Positions 29,217-40,699 of a DNA stretch of 64,000 bases are shown here, piece by piece (positions within the stretch are counted from its first letter, which is position 1; each line of letters starts with the position of its first letter). The stretch is taken from assembly GCF_000002995.4 (NCBI RefSeq), contig NW_025062479.1:18410721-18474720 (forward strand), read 5' to 3'. The stretch comes from Brugia malayi. Taxonomy: Eukaryota; Nematoda; Chromadorea; Rhabditida; Onchocercidae. A program made the position numbers and the translations under genes. The notes below the pieces were generated by a model. That model did not search any database, had not been told where the DNA came from, and worked only from the letters and a program-made list of their open reading frames with translations.

Positions 29217-32200
29217 ATGTTAATCAAAAAAGCAAGTTCTAAAACTCTGAAAAGGTATGGAGCAAGTACAGTTTGTCTATCGATTATTTTTTTATGGATA
29301 CTAGGTTGGACCGATTACATTTTCGAGAAATCTTTCTCAAAATTCGATTGGCCACCATATATAAATGTTCGGGAGCAGGTAATTTCTAGCTTTCAAAAAT
29401 TTCTGGTATAATCTAGGATAAATAAATATTACAAAAACTTGAAGATATAGCCAGGTAAAACGATAATATTAATATATTGCACAAAGCCCCTCTCCCCTTC
29501 TTGTGTTTTATTTTAAAGAAAATCTAAATTCAAAGGCGTAGGATTTTCTTATTAAGGATATATCAGTTTTTGTTGTATTTAAAGGCATATTTAGAAATTG
29601 TTGCCCAATTCACCGACTACAGATTTTGTTCTTATATTAAAAAGATTGCTTTTCTGTAAATTGGTGCACATTACTAATTAATGCTGGAATCTATTATTCA
29701 TTTGTTCAGGTACTACTGGAGTTAACTGGTCAAGCAGCATCTTATCTATATGAGAATGACTGGGCTTACTTCAAACCATTTCATATTCCGACATGCGAGA
29801 TCAACATGGAAATGAATAAATTTTTATTGATTATTGTAAAATCTTCACCATTACATTTTGTAGTAAGTTTTCAATAAAACTTTTTCCGAGAATAACTTTA
29901 CGAAATGCTGCTAACTCCCATTTCAAAAACCGATCTTATGACTCTTTCATGATATCAGATATCCTCGTCTTTTTTTTCAGATAATTGTTTTACTAAATAA
30001 CAAAATAGAACTTCTAACCTAGCTTCATGCTTGCATGAAGATGTCAAAATTCATTCTTTAAATCCCAAACGCTGATGTTTGGAGTTGAAAGGAAAAACGA
30101 AGTTACGAAGCTCCTTGGTGTTTAATGAAGTATTAATTAAATGAAATATTTCTGGTCTCAGAAACGGCAAGCAATACGTATCACATGGGGTTCAGTGTTC
30201 AATCATTCTGATTTCACGGTGAAAACAATATTTGTGATTGGCCGAGAACCTTTTAATCAGGAAAATAAACGACTGCAAAAAGAAATTGATTTATATAATG
30301 ATATACTAATTGGTGATTACATTGACAGTTATCGAAATAATACATTGAAGGTTCGTTATTTTTGAATTTCTTTACATGTGGCTGAGGCATTCGGGATATA
30401 ACTTCGGTAGAAAAACTCAAATTAATTTTTTGAGTTTTGAGCCAGCTTAATTTTCAATCAGAAGAAAATTAAATCTTGTTCTGATAAAAAAGGATGAATT
30501 GAATAAATAGTGCTAGGATGTCTTGCCACATTGTCAGTAAATGAAACATATTGAAGCCTACAGTTTATAGCTTACACGAAACAAAAGTTTGTGTGGCCTA
30601 GTGAGATAGTTTTTTATTTCGCCTGGGAGTTTTTAAAGGACAAAAAGATTAGTAGGATTTGAGTTTTGTGAATTTTTTTCGATGATTACTGTATATTTCT
30701 GTGGCTTAATAGCACTAGATTCCAAAAAATCCGGTTGAGGAATTCCTCTCTAATTCTTGTCCTATATAGTTCATTTAGTTTATGTAGACTATCATAATGG
30801 AGATGTTACTGTGACATATGAACAAGAAAAAGTGGAAAGGAGGGAAATTTTAAAAGTTATACTAGAAACGTTTTGAGTTTAGAAATTAAACCAGAAGCTG
30901 TTTGGATTGCATTCCAAATAGAAGCAATCGTTTCCATTCTGATATTTTGGTTCCTTTTCAGTTTTTATCAGCAGTGCAGTTTTCATTCAGTTATTGTCAT
31001 CATAATTATACTGTTCCCTATGCACTTTTTGTTGATGATGATTATTTGGTCTTGGTGCAAAACCTAGTAGCAGAAGTGAAAAAATATGATGTATATGATC
31101 GGCTGTATATGGGTTGGAGATTTGATACGCGACCATTTAGGACCAGATTTCATAAACATCGGGTAAATTGTTCAAACTTCGGTTAATAATAGTAACAATT
31201 AATTTACCAGTGGGATTTATATGGGAAATTCTTTTTATCTTGGATTTGTAGTGAAAATTTGTCCTAACTTTAAGTGAAACACAAACATAGATATTAAACT
31301 TAGATGAACCGACTGTCATATTTTCAAAGCATTTTAAAGCTTCTCAAAAGTGCGATACTAGCTGAAAAAGTACTTGACGTTGACTATTCAATTCTTAATG
31401 TTTGGCGGGTATTTGGTATGACCGAGATTTGCTAAAGAAGCAATTGATTGTATCCTTTGTTTGCTGCGAATGGAAGAATGCTGCAAATGACCACTGGATC
31501 AAATAACTTATGGAAAATAAAACAATAGCCGAAAATGAAGGGAATGAAAGATACTGTGGTTTTTTCTTATTTATCCTATCTAGGGATGAATATGTGTTTT
31601 GAAAAGCTGGATACGCTTTCTCTTGAAGTCATTAAACTTGATATGCAATAATTTAGACATTTAGACTGAAGTGAAATGGGACTATATAGCGGTTTAAATT
31701 TCTTGTTGGGATAGTGATAGTGGATGCCAGGAATGATAATGCAAAATGAAAAATCAGGTAAAGGGTGAGAATTTCACAGCGAACTTATGCTAATAACAAA
31801 ATTCAGAACACGTCGATTTAAGGAGCTGAAACTTTCGTAAAGAACTAAGTCAATCCCTTAACAGCTCAAACCCGCGATAGCAATCTGTTATCCGAATGAT
31901 ATAGTATAATACTATAATTATTGTGCAGTCGGCTAATCGCTGACTTCAGTTAATTTTAAAATGAAAACAATATTCAGAAATTTATTAACACAAAGCGTGA
32001 ATCTACGAGCTAAAAACTATTAGGAGTTCTGTTTTCCTATTTTTTGCTTAATGTAATCATTAATTCGCAGGTATCAATTGCAACATATCCCTTCAACCGT
32101 TATCCACCCTATATATCTGCCGGCGCAGTATTGCTATCATTACAAACCATTCGCGAAATGTATTATGCGATACAACATACGAAACTTTATTCGTATGACG

Positions 32201-32382
32201 ATATCTATGCTGGTATATTGGCGAAATCATTGAAGCTGACCGTCAAGCATAATAAAAATATGCGCTTCTGGAAGGCAAAAATTGGCGTGAAAGAAGCAAA
32301 AACCCTAATTTGTGCTCATGGATTTGAAGGGAAACGCCTGAATTTAATTTATAACAAATTGAGAGCTGAAGGAGTTCTTTAG
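29217..32382 (+). CDS. GT31 beta-1,3-glycosyltransferase, brainiac/BRE-5-like
   Basis: A Golgi type II membrane enzyme that should transfer a GlcNAc or Gal residue in beta-1,3 linkage, as brainiac/BRE-5 does in the arthroseries glycolipid pathway of invertebrates; exact donor and acceptor are inferred. Five exons: 29217-29378, 29710-29862, 30162-30350, 30962-31162 and 32071-32382. All are phase 0 and give 338 residues, close to the family size. A short basic cytoplasmic tail is followed by a membrane span (about 16-33, CLSIIFLWILGW). Family motifs in order: FLLIIVKSSP, RQAIRITWG, TIFVIGR, the metal-binding DxD region FVDDDYL (about 193-195), YMGWRF, NRYPPYISAGAVLLS and DDIYAG (about 278-283, family E/DDVxxG). 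YPPYxxAG and DDxYxG favour the brainiac/BRE-5 branch, although BRE-2 or other beta-3-Gal transferases remain possible. No key residue is missing. Confidence 0.9.
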
Positions 32383-32646
32383 TGAACTAATAAACGAAGT
32401 GCAGAGGAAGGTTAAAATTAAGAATCTTCATAATCAATTAGTTATTTCGACTTTGCTTTAAGTAAAGAAAGTATACACACTGCCGACTACTTGTGTTGAT
32501 GGACACAGTAACTAGAAATAGTCTATATTTCCATACATTCATCTTCCAGCACCCCAGGACATATTTGTGACGTTATTCCGGAAAGAGAATTTCTTCTCAC
32601 GAAATAGCAGAACTATACTAAGTAAAGTTGGTCCGGACATATCTAA

Positions 32647-32684
<38 letters not shown>

Positions 32685-33472
32685 ACTGTCCTTAATTTAT
32701 TTATTTAACTGTGATTTTACCAAATATCTGTTAACACTAAAAAAATAGTGATTCGTGAATTGAGTGTAATAAAGGAATTCTTCAACTGCAGTTCGCTTTT
32801 TTATGGTGTGCGACTTTAGTAAATCATGTGCCTTGGTGTTATCCTTTACACTTCACTAAATTTGCTGTTAATTAGTCGTTCTGCTAATTTTGTATCTTTT
32901 AGCTGTCCGAGTCCCTAGTAGCATGACACAACTCTCACATGGTAAGCAAACACTCTCATGAATGGGAGGCTTTGGGAGGAGAACTCTCTCAGGAATTAAT
33001 GCTTCCCATAATCACTTTCACTCATAACAAGTTCCCGAAAGCTGTTCTTCATAGCTCTTAGAAAACATTATTAATTTGCTCATTATACAAATTTGAAATG
33101 AAATACAAGGAGGCGTACTGCATGGCTGTCGAAACATTGTTCCTAGTAAAAGTGATCATTTTGATAATAACTCCATCATTGACATAACATATCCGTACTA
33201 AGTAAAACAGCGAATGTTTGAAGTTATGTTAGACTAAAGTTACAAAGACTACTAAATACTTTCGAGCTAAAACCTGTTTGGTATCTACACTTAAACAGTG
33301 CAACAAGTTTCGGGACACTCCAAATTAAAATTTGTTTGACACTCAAATTCGACAGTATGACAAATTTCGCTGTGAAATGTGGATTACATTTCGAAACAAT
33401 CCAACATAACACTTGTTTCAGGTAAACAAAATAAAAAAAAAAAAAAAAAAAACGACACATTATACTGAGCTT
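32383..33472. other. Intergenic region between convergent genes
   Basis: The GT31 gene (plus) and the orphan coiled-coil gene (minus) converge here, so it should contain both 3' UTRs. It contains a TA microsatellite at 32652-32682 and a poly-A run at 33433-33452. No open frame of note. Confidence 0.6.
32652..32682. repeat. (TA)n microsatellite
   Basis: About 15 AT/TA units without interruption, in the non-coding space between convergent genes. Confidence 0.9.
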
Positions 33473-35255
33473 CTAGAACGTTTTCTTTGCAACTTCACGA
33501 ATCCACTGTTTAGCAAGTTCGGACTTCAATACAGGAGGTTCTGATATGCGTATTGGTCCCACAGTTTCTTCCTTTAAACTCTAAAGAAACTGACGATATA
33601 ATTTTAAAATAGAGTGCAATTTATTCAGAATAAAGCATTTATGCATCGGTTGTGTGATAATGAGTCGACTGCCAAATTTGGTAGACAAAATTCTTTTTTA
33701 ATTACCACTACAATTCTAATTATTTAAGACATGTATAACTTCAACAGTTTCAACAGAATAATCGATAATAAGGCGGAATCGTAATAAATCTAGATATGTG
33801 GGACGATTACAGCAATTGGTCGTGACAATTGTAAGAACTCAAAAACACGAACAATTACAAACGAAGCTGAGATTTAAATCAGAGATACATCTTAACTCTG
33901 AATAACTCAATGATCTTTTGAAAAGTGGCGAAAATGCCATCTTTTGCATGCATTTTCAATAAATCTGAAACATACGCTTATTTGATCCAGGTTGTCTTTA
34001 CCCCTTACAGTATCGTCCATTGTTGTATCTTGGAATGTCAGAACTCGCACTGGCTCCAAAAACGTTACTGTATCTTCATCTTCATCTACCGTAAATGAGC
34101 CTGTTAAGGATGCCAGTGGCCTATACAGTTTCTCAACAAGAGTCCTAGTTGATTTCCCTTGAACTGAAATTCATAATACAGCGGAAATCAACCTTTCATA
34201 ATACTCTTGGAAGTATGAAACAAAAAACACCGCAAGATTTTTTCGAATCCTTAGAAGATGCAACATTTGCACTGTACTACTTTCTTTTCCACGTAAAAGA
34301 ACAAAGATTAAAATGATTTCCAAAAGACACTTTGTTTGCAAGCAAGGCTCTGATCACTTCTCGAATCACTGCTCCCTATTAATTGTAGCCCTGAAGTTGT
34401 TGCTTCCCTGCAAAAGAAGCAACTACACATATGTCAAATGATGAAAGACTCATGTCTCATTTTTTTATCAAAGAAATGAACACTAGGATTGTCGGTATTC
34501 TTCATTAACAGTGCGTAATGGAAAAAAGAAACGAAAGCGAAACTTACAAGTTAACAATAGAGATGGATGGAAGAGGAATAATTGGATCTACTCTCTCGAC
34601 AAGCTTGTCAACCATATTCATATTATTTGTGCAGCTCTCAGAGATATCTGGAGATACCACTGATTCGAATGAAAAACTTGATTATATGTCATAGAAAAAT
34701 ATAGGCCTTTATCTATGTCAAAAAAGAAATTCAAATCCAAATTGTATTCTGTAATATAATCTCTACTCTTCGTTTTCTTCGTAGCACTATCAATAGTTTC
34801 GACCATTTTTGTAAAACTAGTGCGCTCAAACTGTCTAGCTTCTAAACGCTCCACTTCAGCTTGCATTTCACATTTCATTGTCTTCAGTGTGACCATCAAA
34901 CTTTCGATCAGTCTCGCAGTGTTTTCACAATCCTCAGTTCCAGCTTCCAAGTAACGCTGGAAAATTTTCGTACATAAAGTCTAGTCATATTAATAATTAA
35001 CGGTATAACCAATTCTCCATCATCTATAAACTAGATGACAGAAAAAGCTACAACCATCAAATATTTGAGAATAAATCGGTGAAATTAAAGCGTGAATTCT
35101 TCACCTTCGATTTAGAAATTAAGATAACTTACGTTATAAGTACAACGTTGTGCTTTTTCACTGACTACATCCCAACCACCTGATTCTTTGAATTGTTTTA
35201 GTTTCGCATTGAAAAATTTTTGGGCAGCATCCATATATTGATTATCGGTCATCAT
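33473..35255 (-). CDS. Orphan helical/coiled-coil protein
   Basis: I do not recognise the family. Six exons can be chained: 35255-35133, 34956-34767, 34647-34548, 34407-34331, 34163-33976 and 33580-33473. All phases agree and the frame ends at TAG, giving 261 residues. The first half is strongly helical and charged, with heptad-like runs (CENTARLIESLMVTLKTMK, then QAEVERLEARQFER) that look like a coiled coil. A short linker with PIIPLPSISIVNL and a Ser-rich stretch follow. The second half has an acidic patch (TVDEDEDTVTF) and ends in LAKQWIREVAKKTF. The start is the first of two adjacent Met codons, downstream of an AG at 35285 that could be a trans-splice acceptor. An alternative in-frame Met at 35309 would add a short hydrophobic N-terminus (MFICCSIAVYL). 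No catalytic motif is visible. A scaffold or complex subunit is only a guess. Confidence 0.65.
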
Positions 35256-36313
35256 TTTCACTAATGATCTGCTTTCCAAATAAACTGCGATCGAGCAACA
35301 AATAAACATCAGCAAGAGAAGCGCTTTAGAACGACATAAAAAACGCTCTTTTAGTGGTACAGCGGCGTCTTCTCCTCATGCAATACACTGGTCATTGAAT
35401 AATATTAACGTAGTGAATCAAGATGGTATCTCACTCTGAATATATCGACAAAATCTAATCTCTGAAGAAACAGTTAAAGAAGCAAATGTAAACATTTATA
35501 TGTAGCCAAAATCTTATTTTCAAACAGGGCGAAGAACTGCACAAAATATCACACCGTTTTCAATAGATAAAATAAAGAATCGCCCCACTGGTTAGATAAT
35601 TCAGTTGTGAGCTAAATATGAGAAATTTGGCTGTAGCTTTACAGACAAATCGACAGAGAATGCATCTTCTCGGAACTGCAAACAACATAAGATATTTGTC
35701 CCTCCTAATATCAACGTTCACTCCTCACAAACAAGTGTAAATTCGAAATTCGAAACGTTATCCCGCCCCACTCTCAGCGTGCTAATAGTCACTCAGATAG
35801 CTCATTCTGAAACTATAATCCCATCACACTAACTTATGACGGGCACTGACTTGCGAGACCTAAAAGTAACTATGGTCAAATTATGTGTCGCGTGACCTTT
35901 ACCCTGCCGTGAGCTCCTGCTAGATAAAAAAGACTTGCGGATACATACGCACCTCTAAGTGATAGTGTTGTAATGGTGGTTTATTCGGTAATCCGTGGGG
36001 CGAGCCTGAAATCTGTATACCAAGTACCTGTGTCTTCTAGTTTCGTCAGCTAGGACCTTCTGTTTATGTCTCTTCTGTCCTTTTCTCTCCTAACGCAATC
36101 TGAAAAGAAGTTGACAAGAATTGACCTATGATTTGCTTTTCATATAATTTGTAGCAACTGTAAAATTTGAAAACCAGTTCGCTGCGAGACTCAGCCGAGC
36201 AGTTAGTGTGACGTCACATTTGAACCACTTCAGAAGTACGACAGCAAATCGAACTATCCACATAGTCTCGTGAAAAAGAAGGAAGCAATCAAAGTAGCTC
36301 TATTTAAACTACA
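35256..36313. promoter_or_regulatory. Divergent promoter region
   Basis: Roughly 1 kb between the start of the minus-strand coiled-coil gene and the start of PDIA6, which point away from each other. It should carry both promoters. The clearest element is a CRE-type palindrome at 36207-36218, listed separately. Confidence 0.55.
36207..36218. promoter_or_regulatory. CRE/UPR-like palindrome TGTGACGTCACA
   Basis: A perfect 12-bp palindrome with core TGACGTCA, 96 bp before the PDIA6 start codon. bZIP factors of the CREB/ATF and XBP1 groups bind TGACGT cores, and PDI genes are typical targets of the unfolded protein response. A role in ER-stress induction is inferred. Confidence 0.45.
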
Positions 36314-38990
36314 ATGAAGTCATTTCTCTTAACAAGTAAGTTTTCCGTGTTATCAGATGTTTACTTTTTATACACTACGACTGATAAGATTAAGAAGGCA
36401 TATACATCATGTTCATGTGAATTATTTTTACCACTTATTCATCCTGAATTGTGTTTTCCTTCTCTTGGGTCAATCATTTTCGAGTTAATTTGTCAGAAGC
36501 ACAATATTTTCTTTAAGAAATTAGAAAGTTAGAGAAATTGATTAATATTAAGTAAAAAGATGGAAAAGAGAGAAAAATATAATATTTTATGTATTTTACA
36601 ATATAATTGTTCGCTTGGTACTGTATTGATTTTGTGATATTTGATTCAGCTACTAGTGAAATTTTCAGTTAAAGTCAGTTCTGGTGTACTAAAAGTCTAG
36701 AATATTACTTATTTATCTGCTTATTCCACCTCCAACTTCTTTTATTTAGGATCGGGCTTATCTCAGTAATCAAATTATTGAGAAATGCTAATTGATGTTT
36801 AGCGCTTTTGATGTCATAGCACCATTCATAAGAACATTGATGAATTAGTCTACGATAAGGTTATTTTTCACTTGTTAATAGTTTTTTTCCATTCATAACT
36901 GAATTTATAGTTTTGGTTGGACTGTCGCATGCACTCTATGATGGTAATCGTAATGTAATCCAATTAACAGAGTCGAATTTCAACAATAAAGTGTTGAAAA
37001 GTGATGAAATATGGATTGTTGAATTTTTTGCACCATGGTAAGTTGCTAGCTGTTGTTACACCATTTTGGCACATTTCTTATATGTTTTATCTTTGAGGAT
37101 AGCTTAAAATATAGTTTCTTACAGGTGTGGTCACTGCCAGAAATTAGTTCCGGAATATATGAAGCTGGCAAATGCCTTGAAAGGTATTTTCAAAGTTGGA
37201 GCGGTGGACATGACACAACATCAGTCAGTGGGTGCACAATATAATATACAGGGCTTTCCTACAATTAAAATATTTGGTGCTGATAAAAAGGTTCCACTTG
37301 ATTACCAAGGCTAGTTTTCTTCTGTATTACTTTTTAGTTTAACAGAGTTCATGCTCCTAATATAGATAATTTTCTTTATTTTTTCGTTCAGTTTTTGTTG
37401 AAACTTTGAGACCTGTGGAATTAAACCGTTTAAAAATCATAGGAATAAAGTCATTAAAGGTCCTCGGACGGCTCAGGCGATAACAGATTCCCTAATAAAT
37501 GAGCTTCGAAAAACAGTAAATGCGAAACTGGGTATTAGCAGTTCAAGCCAGTCGAGAGGTGCTAATGATAAGAAAAGCAGCGGTAAATATGTCATTGAAT
37601 TGACCGATAGCAACTTTGAGGAGATGGTGCTTCATAGTAAAGATATTTGGCTTGTGGAATTCTTTGCACCTTGGTGCGGTCATTGTAAAGCTTTAAAACC
37701 ACATTGGGAAATGGCTGCTTCGGAATTAGCTGGTAAAGTGAAGGTATAAAGTGTTTCTGTTTTTGACAATTTCTTACGAATACTATTTGCTTTATTTCAC
37801 TTTTTTGTAGTTATTTTTTCATTCAAAAAGCTATCCTTTCAGTTTTATTGTTATTAAGTATTGTTTTATATGAGTACTTTTCAAGAAACCAACACATTCA
37901 GGTTGGTGCTTTGGATGCAACAGTACATCAGGCAATGGCATCACATTTCGGTATCAAAGGTTTCCCAACCATAAAATATTTCGCACCAGGTTCAAGTGCT
38001 AGTGATGCTGAAGATTACGTCGGTGGACGAACCAGTGATGATATTGTTCAATATGCACTTAATAAAGTAAAAGCTTTGCTTTCATGACATTTGGAATGCA
38101 TAGTCTGTAAATTTATTTACGCTTTAAAATTTAGATAAAGATTGTGACAAAATGTGGCAACTCGGCCAGTGAAAGAAAACAATAGATAACATGATTTTCT
38201 TTATTTTCCAGGTTGCTGAAAATATGCCGGAACCGGAAGTTGTGGAAGCAATTTCACAAGAAGTTGTCGATAACGCTTGCAGAGAAAAGCAGCTTTGTAT
38301 AATTGCTGTACTGCCGCATATTCTTGATTGCCAAAGCAGCTGCCGAAAAAATTATTTAGAAGTGCCGTTTTTTCATGTAGAGAATATTTTAAAAATTAAA
38401 ACAAAGTATGTTCCTTGTTTTTAAGCTACAAATTTGCTTATTTTACTTTAGGTCTTGAAAGAATCGGCAAAAAAATTCAAACGAAATGTGTGGGGTTGGG
38501 TATGGACTGATGCAGGTAAGCAAACTGAATTGGAGGAAGCATTTGGCATGGGCGGTTTCGGTTATCCGGCTTTGGCAGCGCTGAACTATCGTAAAATGAA
38601 ATTTTCGATGTTAAAAGTTTGTCTTTAGTTACAATAATCTGTCACGAGTTATAATTTCTTGGTTCACTGCATCTGTAGCAAGGTTATTTTGAAAAGCATA
38701 TTGGCAGAGAGTTTTTGACGTTATGTGAAAGCCAGAGCAAGTCTATGTTGAATTAGAATTGAAGCATGTGTGATTTTCAGGGTTCCTTTGGTGTCTCTGG
38801 AATTCAAGAATTTTTAAGGGATCTTTCTTATGGTAAAGGTCAAACAGCACCAGTGAAAAATGCAGAATTCCCGAAGATCATGAATGTAGAACCATGGAAT
38901 GGTAAGGATGGCGAGCTGCCTCTTGAGGAAGATATCGATGTTTCAGATGTTGATTTGGATGAAGAGAAACCGAAGAAAACTGAACTGTAG
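36314..38990 (+). CDS. pdi-6: Protein disulfide isomerase A6 (P5 type)
   Basis: An ER-lumen thiol oxidoreductase that makes and rearranges disulfides in secreted proteins. Eight exons: 36314-36335, 36911-37037, 37125-37309, 37460-37743, 37902-38066, 38212-38361, 38452-38616 and 38781-38990. They give 435 residues (human PDIA6 440). The signal peptide (about 1-17) is split by intron 1. Thioredoxin domain a has FFAPWCGHC (Cys 51 and 54). Domain a' has a second FFAPWCGHC (Cys 184 and 187), followed by the redox-inactive b-type domain with [14 protein letters not shown] and GGFGYPA. The tail is acidic and ends in the KDEL-type retrieval signal KTEL. Intron 3 appears to use a GC donor (CAAG|GCTAGT), because ending there gives the conserved DYQG-PRTAQ junction with correct phase; reading on meets a stop at once. 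A GTAAGC inside exon 7 is not used, since the conserved frame continues through it. Confidence 0.96.
37310..37459 (+). other. Apparent GC-AG intron in PDIA6
   Basis: The only junction that keeps frame and conserved sequence between exons 3 and 4 ends at 37309 and resumes at 37460, giving a GC donor (AAG|GCTAGT) and an AAAG acceptor. GC-AG introns are a known minor class spliced by the major spliceosome. Confidence 0.7.
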
Positions 38991-40699
38991 TTTAAGATTA
39001 ACACGGAAAATACCTCGTTCTAGATTGCACTCGTTGTTTTAAATTGGTTTGTAGGGACGGTGACTTCCTCGCAGTTTACTGTGCTTTATTTTTTGAGTGT
39101 TTCTCTCTCTGCAGCACATCCATCCCTTAAAATTTAGACAAATTTTGTAAGAAATGGGTCGTACTGCTGATATTATATATTTTTGGAAATATAATTTATT
39201 TAGCAAGAATTAGTTTAAACCGGCTGTATTTGTGAGTAATGTTATCGTACAGTGCCGTTTTTTCATGAATGCAACTGGTTTATACGTGCATGTTTTGTTG
39301 GGCTAAGACAAGGTATCGGATACATTTGCGTCTAATACATAACATTATTTTGACACCCAAACAGACTCGTCAAACAATGTTTCGTATGTCATTGTTACTT
39401 TATTTGTTATTTCCTCTATATGCATCACTTTCTGAAAGTTAACTATTCACGCGATGTAATTTACTTTCTGTTTTATTATTGTTTTGACTTTGTGTATTAG
39501 GTTTTGATTTGTAGTAAGCATATCTTATTACTGAGCAATGAAGTGAACGAATTTTCATGATTCTGTGTAAATTTTTATTCCTAGCGAACTATATGACAAG
39601 TTCATATCATTTCTTCTAGTTATATAGAACAGTTGATGCTTCTCTCACCCTGACAAGATTTGGATTTGCGGTGTGTAGGACCATCATAAGTAAACAATAC
39701 TCGAAGTATTCGACGGTATTGATACTTCAAATTATTAAAACATCCAATGACATTATTTTAAGTCACGTCAGTAGTGTAGTGCCGAAAAAAAAAAATTGGA
39801 GGAATCTTTAGATATGAAGTGCAGCTCGCGTTCCAATTTTCTTTTTCATGATCACATGCTTGGATATCATTAATTGACCTCACAGAAGTAAAGAAAAGCG
39901 GAAATTAAATTCGCTAAGACTTCTGATTGGTGGGGGTGTCTTTTCGTTACTAAACAGATCCTGGAAGAACAAAGAAACAATTTTTTCGTAAGCAACCACT
40001 CAGCAAAAATTCCCATTTAACAGGTTTCAAATCGCTGGGTACGCATAGACGAAATTGCATTATGGATGTGAGATAAAGTGCATGAGAAAGTGATAATTAA
40101 ATATATCCTAGAAGCAGCGCAACTTAATTTTCTGGAAATTCCGGTATACGTTTTTCCAGACCAATTAATTATCAAAACCATGACGTCTAAGTCCACATCA
40201 AATAATTCTTGGTTTAAAACGGAAATGTCATGTCGCTTTTTTCTTTTAAAGTATAAATCAATAAAATTAATAGCATTTTAAGAAAAGATTTTCTCATAAA
40301 TTAGCATTTAAAACAGGCATGTTAAATGCAACGGGAGCTGCATAAGAACAAAACCAACCTAAATTTCTTTAGAAAAAGATGAATTTAGCATGGCTTAAAA
40401 TGAATTGTAAGGAAAGGAAATACAATACAGTCAGCACAAAGTACGCATCCTAAAGTACAAAATCCAGTTTGGTAATAATCCCTCATCAAGGGAAACACTA
40501 TGGCTCAACGTCTAAATTTACTGTATTTGAAAATAAGTATGGAATTTTAGCCAAACAAGTTGCGAAGGAAAACACATAACTTAGAAAAAAATTACCACTT
40601 ATTTTAAAATTAGCAATTTTGATCATATCATACTTTTCCTTATAAACATCAGAAAACCCACCTTTTTTATATCTTATTAAGCTACAAAATCAACAGATA
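38991..40699. other. Intergenic region between convergent genes
   Basis: PDIA6 (plus) and the transposase-derived gene (minus) converge on this stretch. It holds no supported gene; open frames such as 40078-40281 (plus) have no domain pattern. Confidence 0.6.

Noticed and set aside
34618..34766. Extension of the coiled-coil gene's exon 2 frame beyond 34767
   Set aside because: The chain only keeps phase if a GTAGAG donor at 34766 is used with the acceptor at 34648; the extension loses the charged helical character and stops.
38510..38530. GTAAGC donor-like site inside PDIA6 exon 7
   Set aside because: The conserved PDIA6 sequence ([18 protein letters not shown]) reads straight through it, so it is coding and not an intron start.
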